Shown here: positions 8,501 to 16,711 of the stretch, in pieces | Layout: each line of letters begins with the position of its first letter | Position numbering within the stretch: position 1 is the first letter of the stretch | Assembly: GCA_000940995.1 (NCBI GenBank) | Contig: CP005974.1 | Span: 434,001 to 498,000 of the forward strand | Direction of reading: 5' to 3' | Origin: Photobacterium gaetbulicola Gung47 | GTDB taxonomy: Bacteria > Pseudomonadota > Gammaproteobacteria > Enterobacterales > Vibrionaceae | Length of the DNA: 64,000 bases | The notes under the pieces: model-generated | What the model was told of the DNA's origin: nothing | Database searches by the model: none | Seen by the model: the letters and a program-made list of their open reading frames with translations, nothing else | Made by a program: the position numbers and the translations under genes

Positions 8501-8909
8501 TACCTAAAATCTGAGAGATATCTCACAAAAGCATTCGGAAATGTGAACTGAGATTTGAATTATCCACAGCTTTTTACATGATCCGAACTACATATAGTGG
8601 ATCCAATTTCGCCGGAGCACATTATCAACGCAATTCACAGTTTTTTCCACAGCTGGTGGTGTTTTGATCATCTTGCGGTGGCGGTTGTGAGCACGTACGT
8701 TGCGAGCCCTTGTCGTACGGGGCTTTGCCGCTCATTGGTTGGCGGCGGTTAACCCTATTTTTTCGATGGGGTTGTGAGTAACTTGATCGGGTACAATGGG
8801 AAAACACGTCAGTGCATGACGGTCATGGCCAAAACGGACGATCGTCACATTTTTATCAGGCGGGATGATCCTGCCTGTTGATCATTACCAACAAGAGTCA
8901 GCGTAATTT
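8501..8909. other. Intergenic region upstream of glpE, no supported gene
   Basis: About 400 bases between the rpoH terminator and glpE. The only open frame (minus strand, about 8625-8807) is rich in R, S and Q, has no ribosome-binding site and looks spurious. The region presumably holds the glpE promoter; I see no convincing operator. Confidence 0.5.
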
Positions 8910-9239
8910 ATGGATCAGTTTGAACATATTTCTGCCGAGCAGGCTTATACCATGCTCACCCAGGATGGTAGCGAAGCGGTACTGGTTGATATCCGTGATC
9001 CCCAGTCTTATACCTTGAGCCATCCGGAAGGCGCCTTCCACTTAACTAATGATACAATGGTGGCGTTTATGGATGAGGTTGATTTCGAGCAACCTGTGAT
9101 AGTGATGTGCTACCACGGCATCAGCAGCCAAGGCGCAGCTCAATATCTTATCCATCAGGGTTATGACTGTGTCTACAGCCTCGATGGGGGATTTGAAGCC
9201 TGGAAGCGCAGCGCATACCCGTGTATCCAGATGGCCTGA
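8910..9239 (+). CDS. glpE: Thiosulfate sulfurtransferase GlpE (single-domain rhodanese)
   Basis: 109 residues, the usual GlpE length. The rhodanese active-site loop CYHGISSQ (Cys about residue 66) and the motif LVDIRDPQSY fit GlpE, which transfers sulfur from thiosulfate to cyanide or thioredoxin in vitro; its role in the cell is uncertain. It is followed after 84 bases by glpG, as in enterobacteria, though here glpR is separated from them by glpT. Confidence 0.93.
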   Translation: MDQFEHISAEQAYTMLTQDGSEAVLVDIRDPQSYTLSHPEGAFHLTNDTMVAFMDEVDFEQPVIVMCYHGISSQGAAQYLIHQGYDCVYSLDGGFEAWKRSAYPCIQMA

Positions 9240-9323
9240 GCGGCAGGCGATGATGGAGCGGGGCAGGTATCGCTCGGCCTGATAACCTGATGATGCCGAG
9301 AGCCCCTCACTGTGGAGACTGAT

Positions 9324-10154
9324 ATGCACCGCTTAGCTGGATTGGACAACCCCCGCCAGGCCCAGGCTTTTATTGATTATATGGCCTCACGAGGCATTTC
9401 GCTGGTGATGGCCCCCGAGCCGGAAGGGCTGTTCGCTCTCTGGCTGGATGACGGGCAGCACTTGGTGGAGGCAGAAGCTGAGCTCAACCAGTTTCTTGCC
9501 AATCCTTATGATCGCAAATACCAGGCGGCATCGTGGGATGTTGCCGAAAGCCGCACGGCCAAATTTTACTACCGCAGCCCCAGCTTGCTCGGTTTGATCC
9601 GTGCTCAGGCGGGACCTTTTACCTTGTTGGTGATGGCCGCGTCTGTGGGGATTTACCTGCTGTGGCTGCTCGGGATGCAGCAACCGGTCTTCACCTTGAT
9701 GCATTTTCCGTTGATGGATGGCGATGAATGGCAGCTATGGCGCTTTTTCTCCCATGCCCTCATTCATTTCTCAACCCTACATGTGATTTTCAATTGCTTG
9801 TGGTGGTGGATCCTCGGCGGTCAGTTGGAGCGGCGCAGCGGTAGCGCCAAGCTACTTCAGGTGTTTCTGATATCGGCACTGGTATCGGGTTTTGCCCAGT
9901 TCTGGTTCCACGGCCCGAACTTCGGTGGTTTGTCTGGCGTGGTGTATGCGCTACTGGGCTACATCTGGTGGATGGGCTGGTTGGCCCCGCAGCGTGGCCT
10001 GTCGATCCCCAAGCCTTACGTGGTCTTTATGCTGGTTTGGCTGGTACTGGGCTTTGCCGATATCCTGGGTATGTCGGTGGCCAATATGGCTCATCTATTC
10101 GGCTTGCTCAGCGGCTGCGCTCTTGGCTGGGCGGACGCAAAACTTCGTCGCTAG
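9324..10154 (+). CDS. glpG: Rhomboid intramembrane serine protease GlpG
   Basis: 276 residues from the ATG at 9324 (GGAG 6 bases upstream). A soluble N-terminal domain of about 90 residues precedes six membrane helices. Catalytic features are present: HALIHFSTLHVIFN in helix 2, the serine in GLSGVVYALLG (helix 4) and the histidine in NMAHLFGLLSG (helix 6). The Ser-His dyad cleaves membrane substrates; in enterobacteria orphan membrane proteins are substrates. It forms a pair with glpE. Confidence 0.95.
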   Translation: MHRLAGLDNPRQAQAFIDYMASRGISLVMAPEPEGLFALWLDDGQHLVEAEAELNQFLANPYDRKYQAASWDVAESRTAKFYYRSPSLLGLIRAQAGPFTLLVMAASVGIYLLWLLGMQQPVFTLMHFPLMDGDEWQLWRFFSHALIHFSTLHVIFNCLWWWILGGQLERRSGSAKLLQVFLISALVSGFAQFWFHGPNFGGLSGVVYALLGYIWWMGWLAPQRGLSIPKPYVVFMLVWLVLGFADILGMSVANMAHLFGLLSGCALGWADAKLRR

Positions 10155-10175
10155 GCCCAGTGTTGCCACTAAAAC

Positions 10176-10210
10176 AGGTGAATATCCGGCTGCGGATGTT
10201 CACCTTTTTT
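10176..10210 (+). terminator. glpG terminator
   Basis: GGTGAATATCCG / CGGATGTTCACC stem with one internal mismatch and a GCTG loop, followed by TTTTTT. Confidence 0.85.
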
Positions 10211-10423
10211 GTTGATATGTCAAACTCGCTCGTAGTTCCGTTAAAATCTCCCGTTTTTCACCTCTGAGCCAGCGATTAAATCTACCTATTTGACACTATT
10301 CACATTTTCTTACCTTCATTAGAGCAATAATTTGCATACATTGAGCGTTATTGATTACTTTCGCTCGTCTTGTACTCGTTTGTACCCATACCATCGCAAA
10401 AACACTATAAAAAGGAACATTCT

Positions 10424-11794
10424 ATGTTTGGTATTTTTAAACCGGCTATGCATCGGGAGCGTCTGCCCGATGGCCAGGTTGATTCCGCTTATCAGCGCCT
10501 GCGCTGGCAGCTGTTTGCCGGTATTTTCATTGGCTATGCTGGCTACTACCTTGTTCGAAAAAATTTCAGCCTGGCGATGCCTTACCTTATCGAAGAATAC
10601 GGCTATAGCCGCGGAGATCTGGGTGTTGCCCTGGCCGCCGTCTCTATCGCCTACGGCCTGTCTAAATTCCTGATGGGCAGCGTCTCTGACCGCTCTAACC
10701 CGCGCTATTTCCTCGCGGCCGGTCTGAGCATGTCGGCTATCGTGATGCTGTGTTTTGGCTTTATGCCGTGGGCAACGGGCAGTATTGCCGCAATGTTTAT
10801 CCTGCTGTTCCTCAACGGCTGGTTCCAGGGTATGGGCTGGCCTGCTTGCGGTCGTACCATGGTGCACTGGTGGTCGCGCAAGGAAAGGGGGGAAATCGTA
10901 TCGGTCTGGAACGTTGCCCATAACGTCGGTGGTGGTCTGATCGGCCCGATGTTCCTGCTCGGTTTGTGGGCCTTCAACGATGACTGGAAAGCCGCGTTCT
11001 ATGTGCCGGCGTTCTTTGCATTGCTGGTGGCTGCCTTCACCTTGTTGGTAATGCGTGATACCCCGCAGTCGTGCGGCCTGCCTTCCATCGAAGAGCATAA
11101 GGATGATTACCCGGATACCTATGATGCCTCCCATGAAAAAGAGATGACGGCGAAAGAAATCTTCTTCAAGTATGTCTTCAACAACAAGCTGTTGTGGTTC
11201 ATTGCGGTGGCGAATGCCTTCGTTTACCTGATCCGCTATGGGGTATTGGACTGGGCACCGGTTTACCTGAGCGAAGTGAAGCATTTCACCGTCGACAAGT
11301 CGTCTTGGGCCTACTTCCTGTACGAGTGGGCGGGGATCCCGGGTACCCTGCTGTGTGGTTGGATGTCAGATAAATTCTTCAAGGGCCGCCGGGCACCGGC
11401 AGGTATTCTGTTCATGGCACTGGTGACCATCGCGGTACTGGTCTACTGGTTCAACCCTGCCGGCAACCCAACAGTTGATATGGCTGCGCTGGTGGCGATC
11501 GGCTTCCTGATCTACGGTCCGGTAATGCTGATCGGCCTTTACGCGCTTGAACTGGCACCGAAGAAAGCAGCGGGTACGGCCGCTGGTTTGACTGGTCTGT
11601 TCGGCTATCTGGGCGGTGCGGTAGCGGCCAACGCTATCTTGGGTTACACCGTTGACCACTTTGGTTGGGACGGTGGCTTTATGGTGCTGACTGCATCCTG
11701 TGGCTTATCCATCTTTTTCCTAACATTGGCATTGATTGGCGAAAGCCGTCTGCACCGAGAGAAAGAAGCCGGTCAGCAAGCACAAAATGCATGA
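10424..11794 (+). CDS. glpT: Glycerol-3-phosphate:phosphate antiporter GlpT
   Basis: 456 residues (E. coli 452) from the ATG at 10424, 9 bases after AAAGGA. It is a major-facilitator protein with 12 helices and the organophosphate antiporter signatures GYAGYYLVRKNFSLAMPYL and GRTMVHWWSRKERGE. It takes up sn-glycerol-3-phosphate (and fosfomycin) in exchange for phosphate. UhpT was considered, but the N-terminus and the neighbours glpR and glpD favour GlpT. It is monocistronic, with its own terminator. Confidence 0.93.
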   Translation: MFGIFKPAMHRERLPDGQVDSAYQRLRWQLFAGIFIGYAGYYLVRKNFSLAMPYLIEEYGYSRGDLGVALAAVSIAYGLSKFLMGSVSDRSNPRYFLAAGLSMSAIVMLCFGFMPWATGSIAAMFILLFLNGWFQGMGWPACGRTMVHWWSRKERGEIVSVWNVAHNVGGGLIGPMFLLGLWAFNDDWKAAFYVPAFFALLVAAFTLLVMRDTPQSCGLPSIEEHKDDYPDTYDASHEKEMTAKEIFFKYVFNNKLLWFIAVANAFVYLIRYGVLDWAPVYLSEVKHFTVDKSSWAYFLYEWAGIPGTLLCGWMSDKFFKGRRAPAGILFMALVTIAVLVYWFNPAGNPTVDMAALVAIGFLIYGPVMLIGLYALELAPKKAAGTAAGLTGLFGYLGGAVAANAILGYTVDHFGWDGGFMVLTASCGLSIFFLTLALIGESRLHREKEAGQQAQNA

Positions 11795-11840
11795 TTGGGA
11801 GCGCCATCATTGGCATCTTGATTAGACCCTAGGTAATATG

Positions 11841-11876
11841 ACAAGGCTTCGCATTGGGCGGAGCCTTGTTGTTTTG
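11841..11876 (+). terminator. glpT terminator
   Basis: ACAAGGCTTCGC / GCGGAGCCTTGT stem with an ATTGG loop and one mismatch, then TGTTTT. Confidence 0.8.
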
Positions 11877-11961
11877 CAAGCTATTCTTGCCTCAATGATA
11901 TCGATTTCATAAGAGTGCTTGTTAGGGTACCAGGCCACAGCGAAAGGGAGCCGCGTCAGTC

Positions 11962-12720
11962 GTGAAGCAGAGTAAACGTCACCAGGAAATAATTGATCTC
12001 GTCAAAACCCAAGGTTATGTCAGCACCGATGACTTGGTTGAGCGGTTCAATGTCAGCCCGCAGACTATCCGGCGGGATCTCAACGAGCTGGCGGAAGATA
12101 ACAAGATCCGCCGCCACCACGGTGGGGCCACCATTCCGTCGAGCTCGGTCAATACCTCATACAGCACCCGAAAGGTGATGCAGCTGGCCGAAAAAGATAA
12201 CATCGCCCAGGCGATGGTTGCCCATATTCCCGACGGTGCAACCCTATTTATAGATATCGGTACGACACCGGAAGCGGTTGCCCGTGCGCTGCTTAACCAC
12301 AACGATTTGCGCATCGTGACCAATAATCTCAATGTAGCGAGTATCTTGACCGGCAAGGATGACTTCCGGGTGATTCTGGCAGGCGGCGAAGTTCGCAACC
12401 GCGACGGGGGGATCGTCGGCGAGGCGACACTGGATTTCATCTCCCAGTTCCGTCTTGACTTTGGCATCTTGGGGATCAGTGGGATTGACCTCGATGGCTC
12501 GCTGCTCGATTTCGACTACCATGAAGTCCGGGTCAAGCAGGCGATCATTGAAAACAGCCGGTGTGTGATGCTGGGGGTTGATCATACCAAGTTTGGCCGT
12601 AATGCCATGGTCAACTTGGGCGATATTAGCCAGGTTGATATGTTGTTTACCGATCAGACACCGCCTGAAGAGCTGGCCAAGCGCTTGGCTGAGTATGATA
12701 CCCATATAGAAATCATCTAA
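11962..12720 (+). CDS. glpR: Glycerol-3-phosphate regulon repressor GlpR (DeoR family)
   Basis: 252 residues with a GTG start. The N-terminal DeoR winged helix (HQEIIDLVKTQGYVSTDDLV, then SPQTIRRDLNELAE) is followed by a sugar-phosphate sensor domain (FIDIGTTPEAVARAL, GGEVRNRDGGIVG). It represses glp genes and is released by glycerol-3-phosphate. It lies between its likely targets glpT and glpD. A terminator follows at 12771-12805. Confidence 0.93.
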   Translation: MKQSKRHQEIIDLVKTQGYVSTDDLVERFNVSPQTIRRDLNELAEDNKIRRHHGGATIPSSSVNTSYSTRKVMQLAEKDNIAQAMVAHIPDGATLFIDIGTTPEAVARALLNHNDLRIVTNNLNVASILTGKDDFRVILAGGEVRNRDGGIVGEATLDFISQFRLDFGILGISGIDLDGSLLDFDYHEVRVKQAIIENSRCVMLGVDHTKFGRNAMVNLGDISQVDMLFTDQTPPEELAKRLAEYDTHIEII

Positions 12721-12770
12721 TAGCGCTTTAATATCATAGACCTGAAGGCTTAATTGATAGAAATTCCCTC

Positions 12771-12805
12771 AACGGGCTGCTGAATAAGCAGCCCGTTTTT
12801 TTTTC
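12771..12805 (+). terminator. glpR terminator
   Basis: AACGGGCTGCT / AGCAGCCCGTT perfect stem with a GAATA loop, followed by a long T run. Confidence 0.9.
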
Positions 12806-12884
12806 GTAAAAATGCCATGGTGATCATATTTCGTTAAACATTCGAGCGTATAAATGATGATCTTAATCAATTTATTGTCTATAG

Positions 12885-12900
12885 TGCTCGATATCGAGCA
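12885..12900. promoter_or_regulatory. Candidate GlpR operator upstream of glpD
   Basis: TGCTCGATATCGAGCA is a perfect 16-base palindrome 50 bases before the glpD start. Its TCG-centred half sites resemble the half sites of GlpR operators (TGTTCG-like). A related half site, CATTCGAGCG, lies about 45 bases further upstream. Assignment to GlpR is inference from the motif and the neighbour. Confidence 0.6.
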
Positions 12901-12950
12901 TTTATGCGCGAAAAAGAACATAAGCGAAAGTCGGTAGGCGAGGTGGTGAA

Positions 12951-14465
12951 ATGGCAGCAAATAATGAAGTGTTGGATCTGATTGTCGTCGGTGGCGGTAT
13001 TAACGGGGCCGGTATCGCGGCGGATGCCGCGGGGCGAGGGCTGAAGGTGGGTCTGTATGAAGCGCAGGACTTCGCGTCGGCAACTTCCTCGGCCAGTTCG
13101 AAACTGATCCATGGTGGTCTGCGTTACCTCGAGCATTATGAGTTCCGCTTGGTCGGCGAAGCGCTGGCCGAGCGGGAAGTGCTGCTGAAAAAAATCCCCC
13201 ATATAGCCCGCCCGATGCGCTTTCGCTTGCCGCATCAGCCGCATTTGCGCCCGGCGTGGATGATCCGCGCCGGACTGTTCCTCTATGATCATCTTGGCAA
13301 ACGCACCACACTGCCGGCAAGCTGCGGCCTGAAATTCGGTGCCGAATCGGTGCTGGTACCGGAAATCACCAAGGGATTTGAATACTCCGACTGCTGGGTG
13401 GATGATGCGCGTTTGGTGATCCTCAATGCGATGGAAGTGGCTCAGCGTGGCGGCGAAGTACGCAACCGTTGTTTGATCGAGGCCGCCGAGCGCGAAGGTG
13501 GGCTGTGGCGGGTGACGGTGCGCAATACCCTGACCGGCGAGGTGTTTGATCGCCGTTGTCGTGCCTTGGTCAATGCCGCCGGTCCATGGGTAAAAGCATT
13601 CTACGATAACAGCCTTGCACTGCCGTCACCACGCAATATCCGCTTGATCAAGGGGTCCCATATTGTCGTACCGCGGGTTCACGGTGAGGAGCAGGCGTAT
13701 ATCCTGCAAAATGAAGATAACCGTATTGTGTTCGTGATCCCGTATCTGGACCGTTTCTCGATCATCGGTACCACGGATGTCGAGTACCAAGGGGATCCGC
13801 GCGAGGTAGCGATTGACGATAATGAAATCGGCTATCTGTTGGATGTTTACAACAACCACTTCGTCAATAAGCTCAAGCGCGACGATGTGGTATGGACCTA
13901 CAGTGGTGTGCGACCACTGTGTGATGATGAATCTGACTCGCCGCAGGCTATCACCCGTGACTATACGCTGGAGCTGGAGCAGGAAGGCAATCAGGCGCCG
14001 TTGCTGTCGATTTTCGGCGGCAAGCTGACGACTTATCGTAAACTGGCCGAGACCGCGATGGCCAAGCTGGCCCCCTTCTTCCCGCAGATGGCCCAGCCGT
14101 GGACGGCAGAGGCCTACTTGCCGGGCGGTGAAGCTGGCTATGATGCCCAAGAGCAGGCGGCGGATCTGCAACAGCGCTTCCCGTGGTTGGAAGCTGTGGC
14201 TGCCGAGCGGATGGCAACCAACTACGGCAACCGCAGTACAGATCTCTTTGTCGGTGTCGTGAGCGAAGCCGATATGGGGCAGCACTTTGGTGCCGGTTTC
14301 TATGCCAAGGAATTGGAGTATCTGCTGCGTTACGAATTTGCCCAGCAGGCAGAAGACGTATTGTGGCGCCGCAGTAAACTGGGCCTGTATCTCAACCAGG
14401 AACAGCAACAGCAAGTGGCCGAGTACATGGCCACGTGGCACGCCTTCCACGAGAGTGCGGCTTGA
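12951..14465 (+). CDS. glpD: Aerobic glycerol-3-phosphate dehydrogenase GlpD
   Basis: 504 residues (E. coli 501). The N-terminal FAD-binding Rossmann motif VVGGGINGAGIAADAAGRG is followed by the glycerol-3-phosphate dehydrogenase signature SSKLIHGGLRYLEHYEF. It oxidises glycerol-3-phosphate to dihydroxyacetone phosphate at the inner membrane and passes electrons to ubiquinone. The candidate GlpR palindrome upstream suggests induction by glycerol-3-phosphate. A strong terminator follows. Confidence 0.97.
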   Translation: MAANNEVLDLIVVGGGINGAGIAADAAGRGLKVGLYEAQDFASATSSASSKLIHGGLRYLEHYEFRLVGEALAEREVLLKKIPHIARPMRFRLPHQPHLRPAWMIRAGLFLYDHLGKRTTLPASCGLKFGAESVLVPEITKGFEYSDCWVDDARLVILNAMEVAQRGGEVRNRCLIEAAEREGGLWRVTVRNTLTGEVFDRRCRALVNAAGPWVKAFYDNSLALPSPRNIRLIKGSHIVVPRVHGEEQAYILQNEDNRIVFVIPYLDRFSIIGTTDVEYQGDPREVAIDDNEIGYLLDVYNNHFVNKLKRDDVVWTYSGVRPLCDDESDSPQAITRDYTLELEQEGNQAPLLSIFGGKLTTYRKLAETAMAKLAPFFPQMAQPWTAEAYLPGGEAGYDAQEQAADLQQRFPWLEAVAAERMATNYGNRSTDLFVGVVSEADMGQHFGAGFYAKELEYLLRYEFAQQAEDVLWRRSKLGLYLNQEQQQQVAEYMATWHAFHESAA

Positions 14466-14482
14466 TCTAAGTGGATGAGATG

Positions 14483-14517
14483 ATACAACAAAGGCGCCTT
14501 GGGCGCCTTTGTTGTAT
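14483..14517. terminator. Bidirectional terminator between glpD and the FliL-like gene
   Basis: ATACAACAAAGGCGCC / GGCGCCTTTGTTGTAT, a perfect 16-base inverted repeat with a TTG loop between convergent genes. Confidence 0.85.
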
Positions 14518-14532
14518 CTGGGTGTTATCGAC

Positions 14533-14946
14533 TTACTGGTAGAGGTACTTGGTAAACAGCAGCTCGGTCAGCAGTCGTTTGTTGGTTTCTATCAGCAGTA
14601 ACTCGTTGACTTTATTCAGGCAAGCTTGGCGGATTTCCTCGCGGCCCGCCAGCGATTTGACCCTGGCTTCGGACTGCTGGCCGATAATACTGATGATGGC
14701 GTCGCGGATCAGCGGGGCATGGTGCTCGACTTCTGGGATCAGTGACGGGTCGGCCACCATCAGATCAACCTGCAGGCGGAGGTAGCCGATTTTCTTGCCT
14801 TGGGTAACATAATTGGTCGTAATGTCTGGGGCCAAGGTGTAATAGGTGTATTGTGGGGTGGCTAGGGCCTCATCATTGGCCTGGGCAGATATTGGCACCA
14901 GTAAGCTTGCCAACAGGAAAAGTAATCCAGGTAAAGTCAATTTCAT
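14533..14946 (-). CDS. FliL-like flagellar basal-body-associated family protein
   Basis: 137 residues from the ATG at 14946; an ATG four codons upstream (14958) is an alternative. A hydrophobic N-terminus with an AQA end (about residues 5-23) looks like a signal peptide or anchor. The remainder has a FliL-like domain: YYTLAPDITTNYV, then LRLQVDLMVADPSLIPEVEHHAPLIR and a C-terminal helix. True FliL lies in flagellar operons; this stand-alone paralogue next to ubiC is common in vibrios, and its role is unknown. Confidence 0.78.
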   Translation of the reverse strand: MKLTLPGLLFLLASLLVPISAQANDEALATPQYTYYTLAPDITTNYVTQGKKIGYLRLQVDLMVADPSLIPEVEHHAPLIRDAIISIIGQQSEARVKSLAGREEIRQACLNKVNELLLIETNKRLLTELLFTKYLYQ

Positions 14947-15115
14947 TATGATGCTCATAGAGTTATTGGTTTTTATGGCTGCAAATGAGTTTCTTTCGAT
15001 CGTAACGATATTCGTACTGGTTACAGCTTGCTACAATAGTGTTTCTTCATGGTAATAAATTAACCTTGATCTACCAAGCCCTAGCTGGCGATTGGGTAGA
15101 GATTTTGTTGGAAAG

Positions 15116-15661
15116 ATGTCGAAATTCAAACAGTTGTACAAGCCCTTGCTAGATAGTGCCCAGTGGTTGGCACCGGAAGAGACCGTCATTGAAGGGACAG
15201 AATTTGGGCATTGGTTGTTAGAGCTGGATTCCTTGTCGCGTCGTTTTGAGCGCCATTGCCAGGCTTTTACCGTGTCGTTGGAGGAGCAGACCCAGCTCAG
15301 CCGCGAGTGCTTGACCGGGGATGAACGCGCCCTGATCGGTGATGTGGATTGCCTACTGCGCAAAGTGGTACTCAAAGGGGACGGGGTGCCATGGGTCTAT
15401 GCCAGAACCCTGATCCCACTGACTACCCTGACAGGTCAGGAGCAGGACTTGGCACAACTGGGGGAGATGCCGCTCGGCTTTCGCGTCTTTACCGACCGCA
15501 GCGCGCGCCGTGATGCGCTGGTGGTCGCTAATGTCGGCAGTGAGGATAGGCCCGTATGGGCCCGTCGTTCGCGGTTGTGGCTTAATGACAAACCGCTGCT
15601 GGTGGCCGAGCTGTTTTTGCAGGAAGCACCTATATATAAGGAGTCCCTAAGTTGGAAATGA
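15116..15661 (+). CDS. ubiC: Chorismate lyase UbiC
   Basis: 181 residues from the ATG at 15116 (GGAAAG upstream). The family pattern is present: LDSLSRRFERHCQ near residue 40, WVYARTLIPL near residue 95, and the conserved glutamate near the C-terminus in VAELFLQEAP. It converts chorismate to 4-hydroxybenzoate plus pyruvate, the first step of ubiquinone synthesis. Its stop overlaps the ubiA start (ATGA). Confidence 0.93.
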   Translation: MSKFKQLYKPLLDSAQWLAPEETVIEGTEFGHWLLELDSLSRRFERHCQAFTVSLEEQTQLSRECLTGDERALIGDVDCLLRKVVLKGDGVPWVYARTLIPLTTLTGQEQDLAQLGEMPLGFRVFTDRSARRDALVVANVGSEDRPVWARRSRLWLNDKPLLVAELFLQEAPIYKESLSWK

Positions 15662-16512
15662 CCAAGGTGAAAGCGTTTTGGCAGCTAGCGCGCTTCGATC
15701 GTCCTATTGGTAGCCTGCTGCTGTTGTGGCCAACGCTATGGGCGTTGTTTCTGGCCGCAGAAGGTATGCCGAACCCCCATGTGATGTTGGTCTTCGTGCT
15801 TGGGGTGATTTTTATGCGAGCGGCCGGGTGTGTTATCAACGATTTTGCCGACCGCAACTTCGACGGTCATGTCAAACGTACCGCCCAGCGGCCGATGCCG
15901 TCGGGCAAGGTCTCTGAGCGCGAGGCGCTGGCCTTGTTTGGGTTGTTGGTACTGGTGTCTTTTTTGCTGGTGCTGACCATGAACACTCTGACCATCATGT
16001 TGTCGGTGGTGGCGGTGGTATTGGCCGCGGCTTATCCGTTTATGAAGCGCTATACCCATTTGCCTCAGCTGGTACTGGGGATGGCGTTTGGCTGGTCGAT
16101 CCCGATGGCGTATGCGGCCCAGGCCGGCGAACTGCCGGCGGTGGCATGGCTGCTGTTTGTCGCCAATATCCTGTGGACTATCGCCTATGATACCCAGTAT
16201 GCCATGGTCGATCGCGATGATGACGTCAAGGTCGGTATTAAGTCTACCGCTATCTTGTTTGGCCGGTTAGATAAGATGATCATCGGTTTGTTGCAGTTGG
16301 GTACCTTGGTGCTGTTGATTGCGGTTGGCGCGATGGAAGACATGTCGCAGGTCTATTACTGGTGCTTGCTGCTGGCCTCGTCGCTGTTTGTGTACCAGCA
16401 AATGCTGATCCGCGGCCGCGAGCGCGAGCCGTGTTTCAAGGCGTTCCTGAACAACAATTATGTTGGCATGCTGATCTGTATCGGCATTGTGGTCAGTACA
16501 TATCTGGCCTAA
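15658..16512 (+). CDS. ubiA: 4-hydroxybenzoate octaprenyltransferase UbiA
   Basis: 284 residues with about eight or nine membrane helices and both aspartate-rich prenyl-diphosphate motifs: NDFADRNFD (about residue 64) and DTQYAMVDRDDD (about 181). It attaches the octaprenyl chain to 4-hydroxybenzoate in the inner membrane. It is translationally coupled to ubiC by a 4-base overlap. Neighbouring plsB is convergent. Confidence 0.96.
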   Translation: MTKVKAFWQLARFDRPIGSLLLLWPTLWALFLAAEGMPNPHVMLVFVLGVIFMRAAGCVINDFADRNFDGHVKRTAQRPMPSGKVSEREALALFGLLVLVSFLLVLTMNTLTIMLSVVAVVLAAAYPFMKRYTHLPQLVLGMAFGWSIPMAYAAQAGELPAVAWLLFVANILWTIAYDTQYAMVDRDDDVKVGIKSTAILFGRLDKMIIGLLQLGTLVLLIAVGAMEDMSQVYYWCLLLASSLFVYQQMLIRGREREPCFKAFLNNNYVGMLICIGIVVSTYLA

Positions 16513-16535
16513 ATAGTCCGCCGTTCCCACTATCG

Positions 16536-16562
16536 AAAAGCGCCGTTTATGGCGCTTTTTTT
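16536..16562 (+). terminator. ubiA terminator
   Basis: AAAAGCGCC / GGCGCTTTTTTT with a GTTTAT loop, 24 bases after the stop. Confidence 0.85.
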
Positions 16563-16665
16563 GTGTCCGCCAGCCATCCCCCAAAGCGGTACAGAGCTTT
16601 GGGGCTATGGCTAGTCAAAAGCACGAAAAGCAGTACGGTGGGGCAAGGCATTAGGCAGGGATCAA

Positions 16666-16692
16666 AAAGGGCCGCCGTTCGGCAGCCCTTTG
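16666..16692 (-). terminator. plsB terminator
   Basis: Read on the minus strand, AAAGGGCTGCC / GGCGGCCCTTTTT forms a stem with one mismatch and a short T run, just after the plsB stop. Confidence 0.75.
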
Positions 16693-16711
16693 GGTGAGGT
16701 GAATTGCGCGG

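Noticed and set aside
8625..8807. Minus-strand 60-codon frame between rpoH and glpE
   Set aside because: No ribosome-binding site and a composition of Ser/Gln/Arg/Pro without hydrophobic core.
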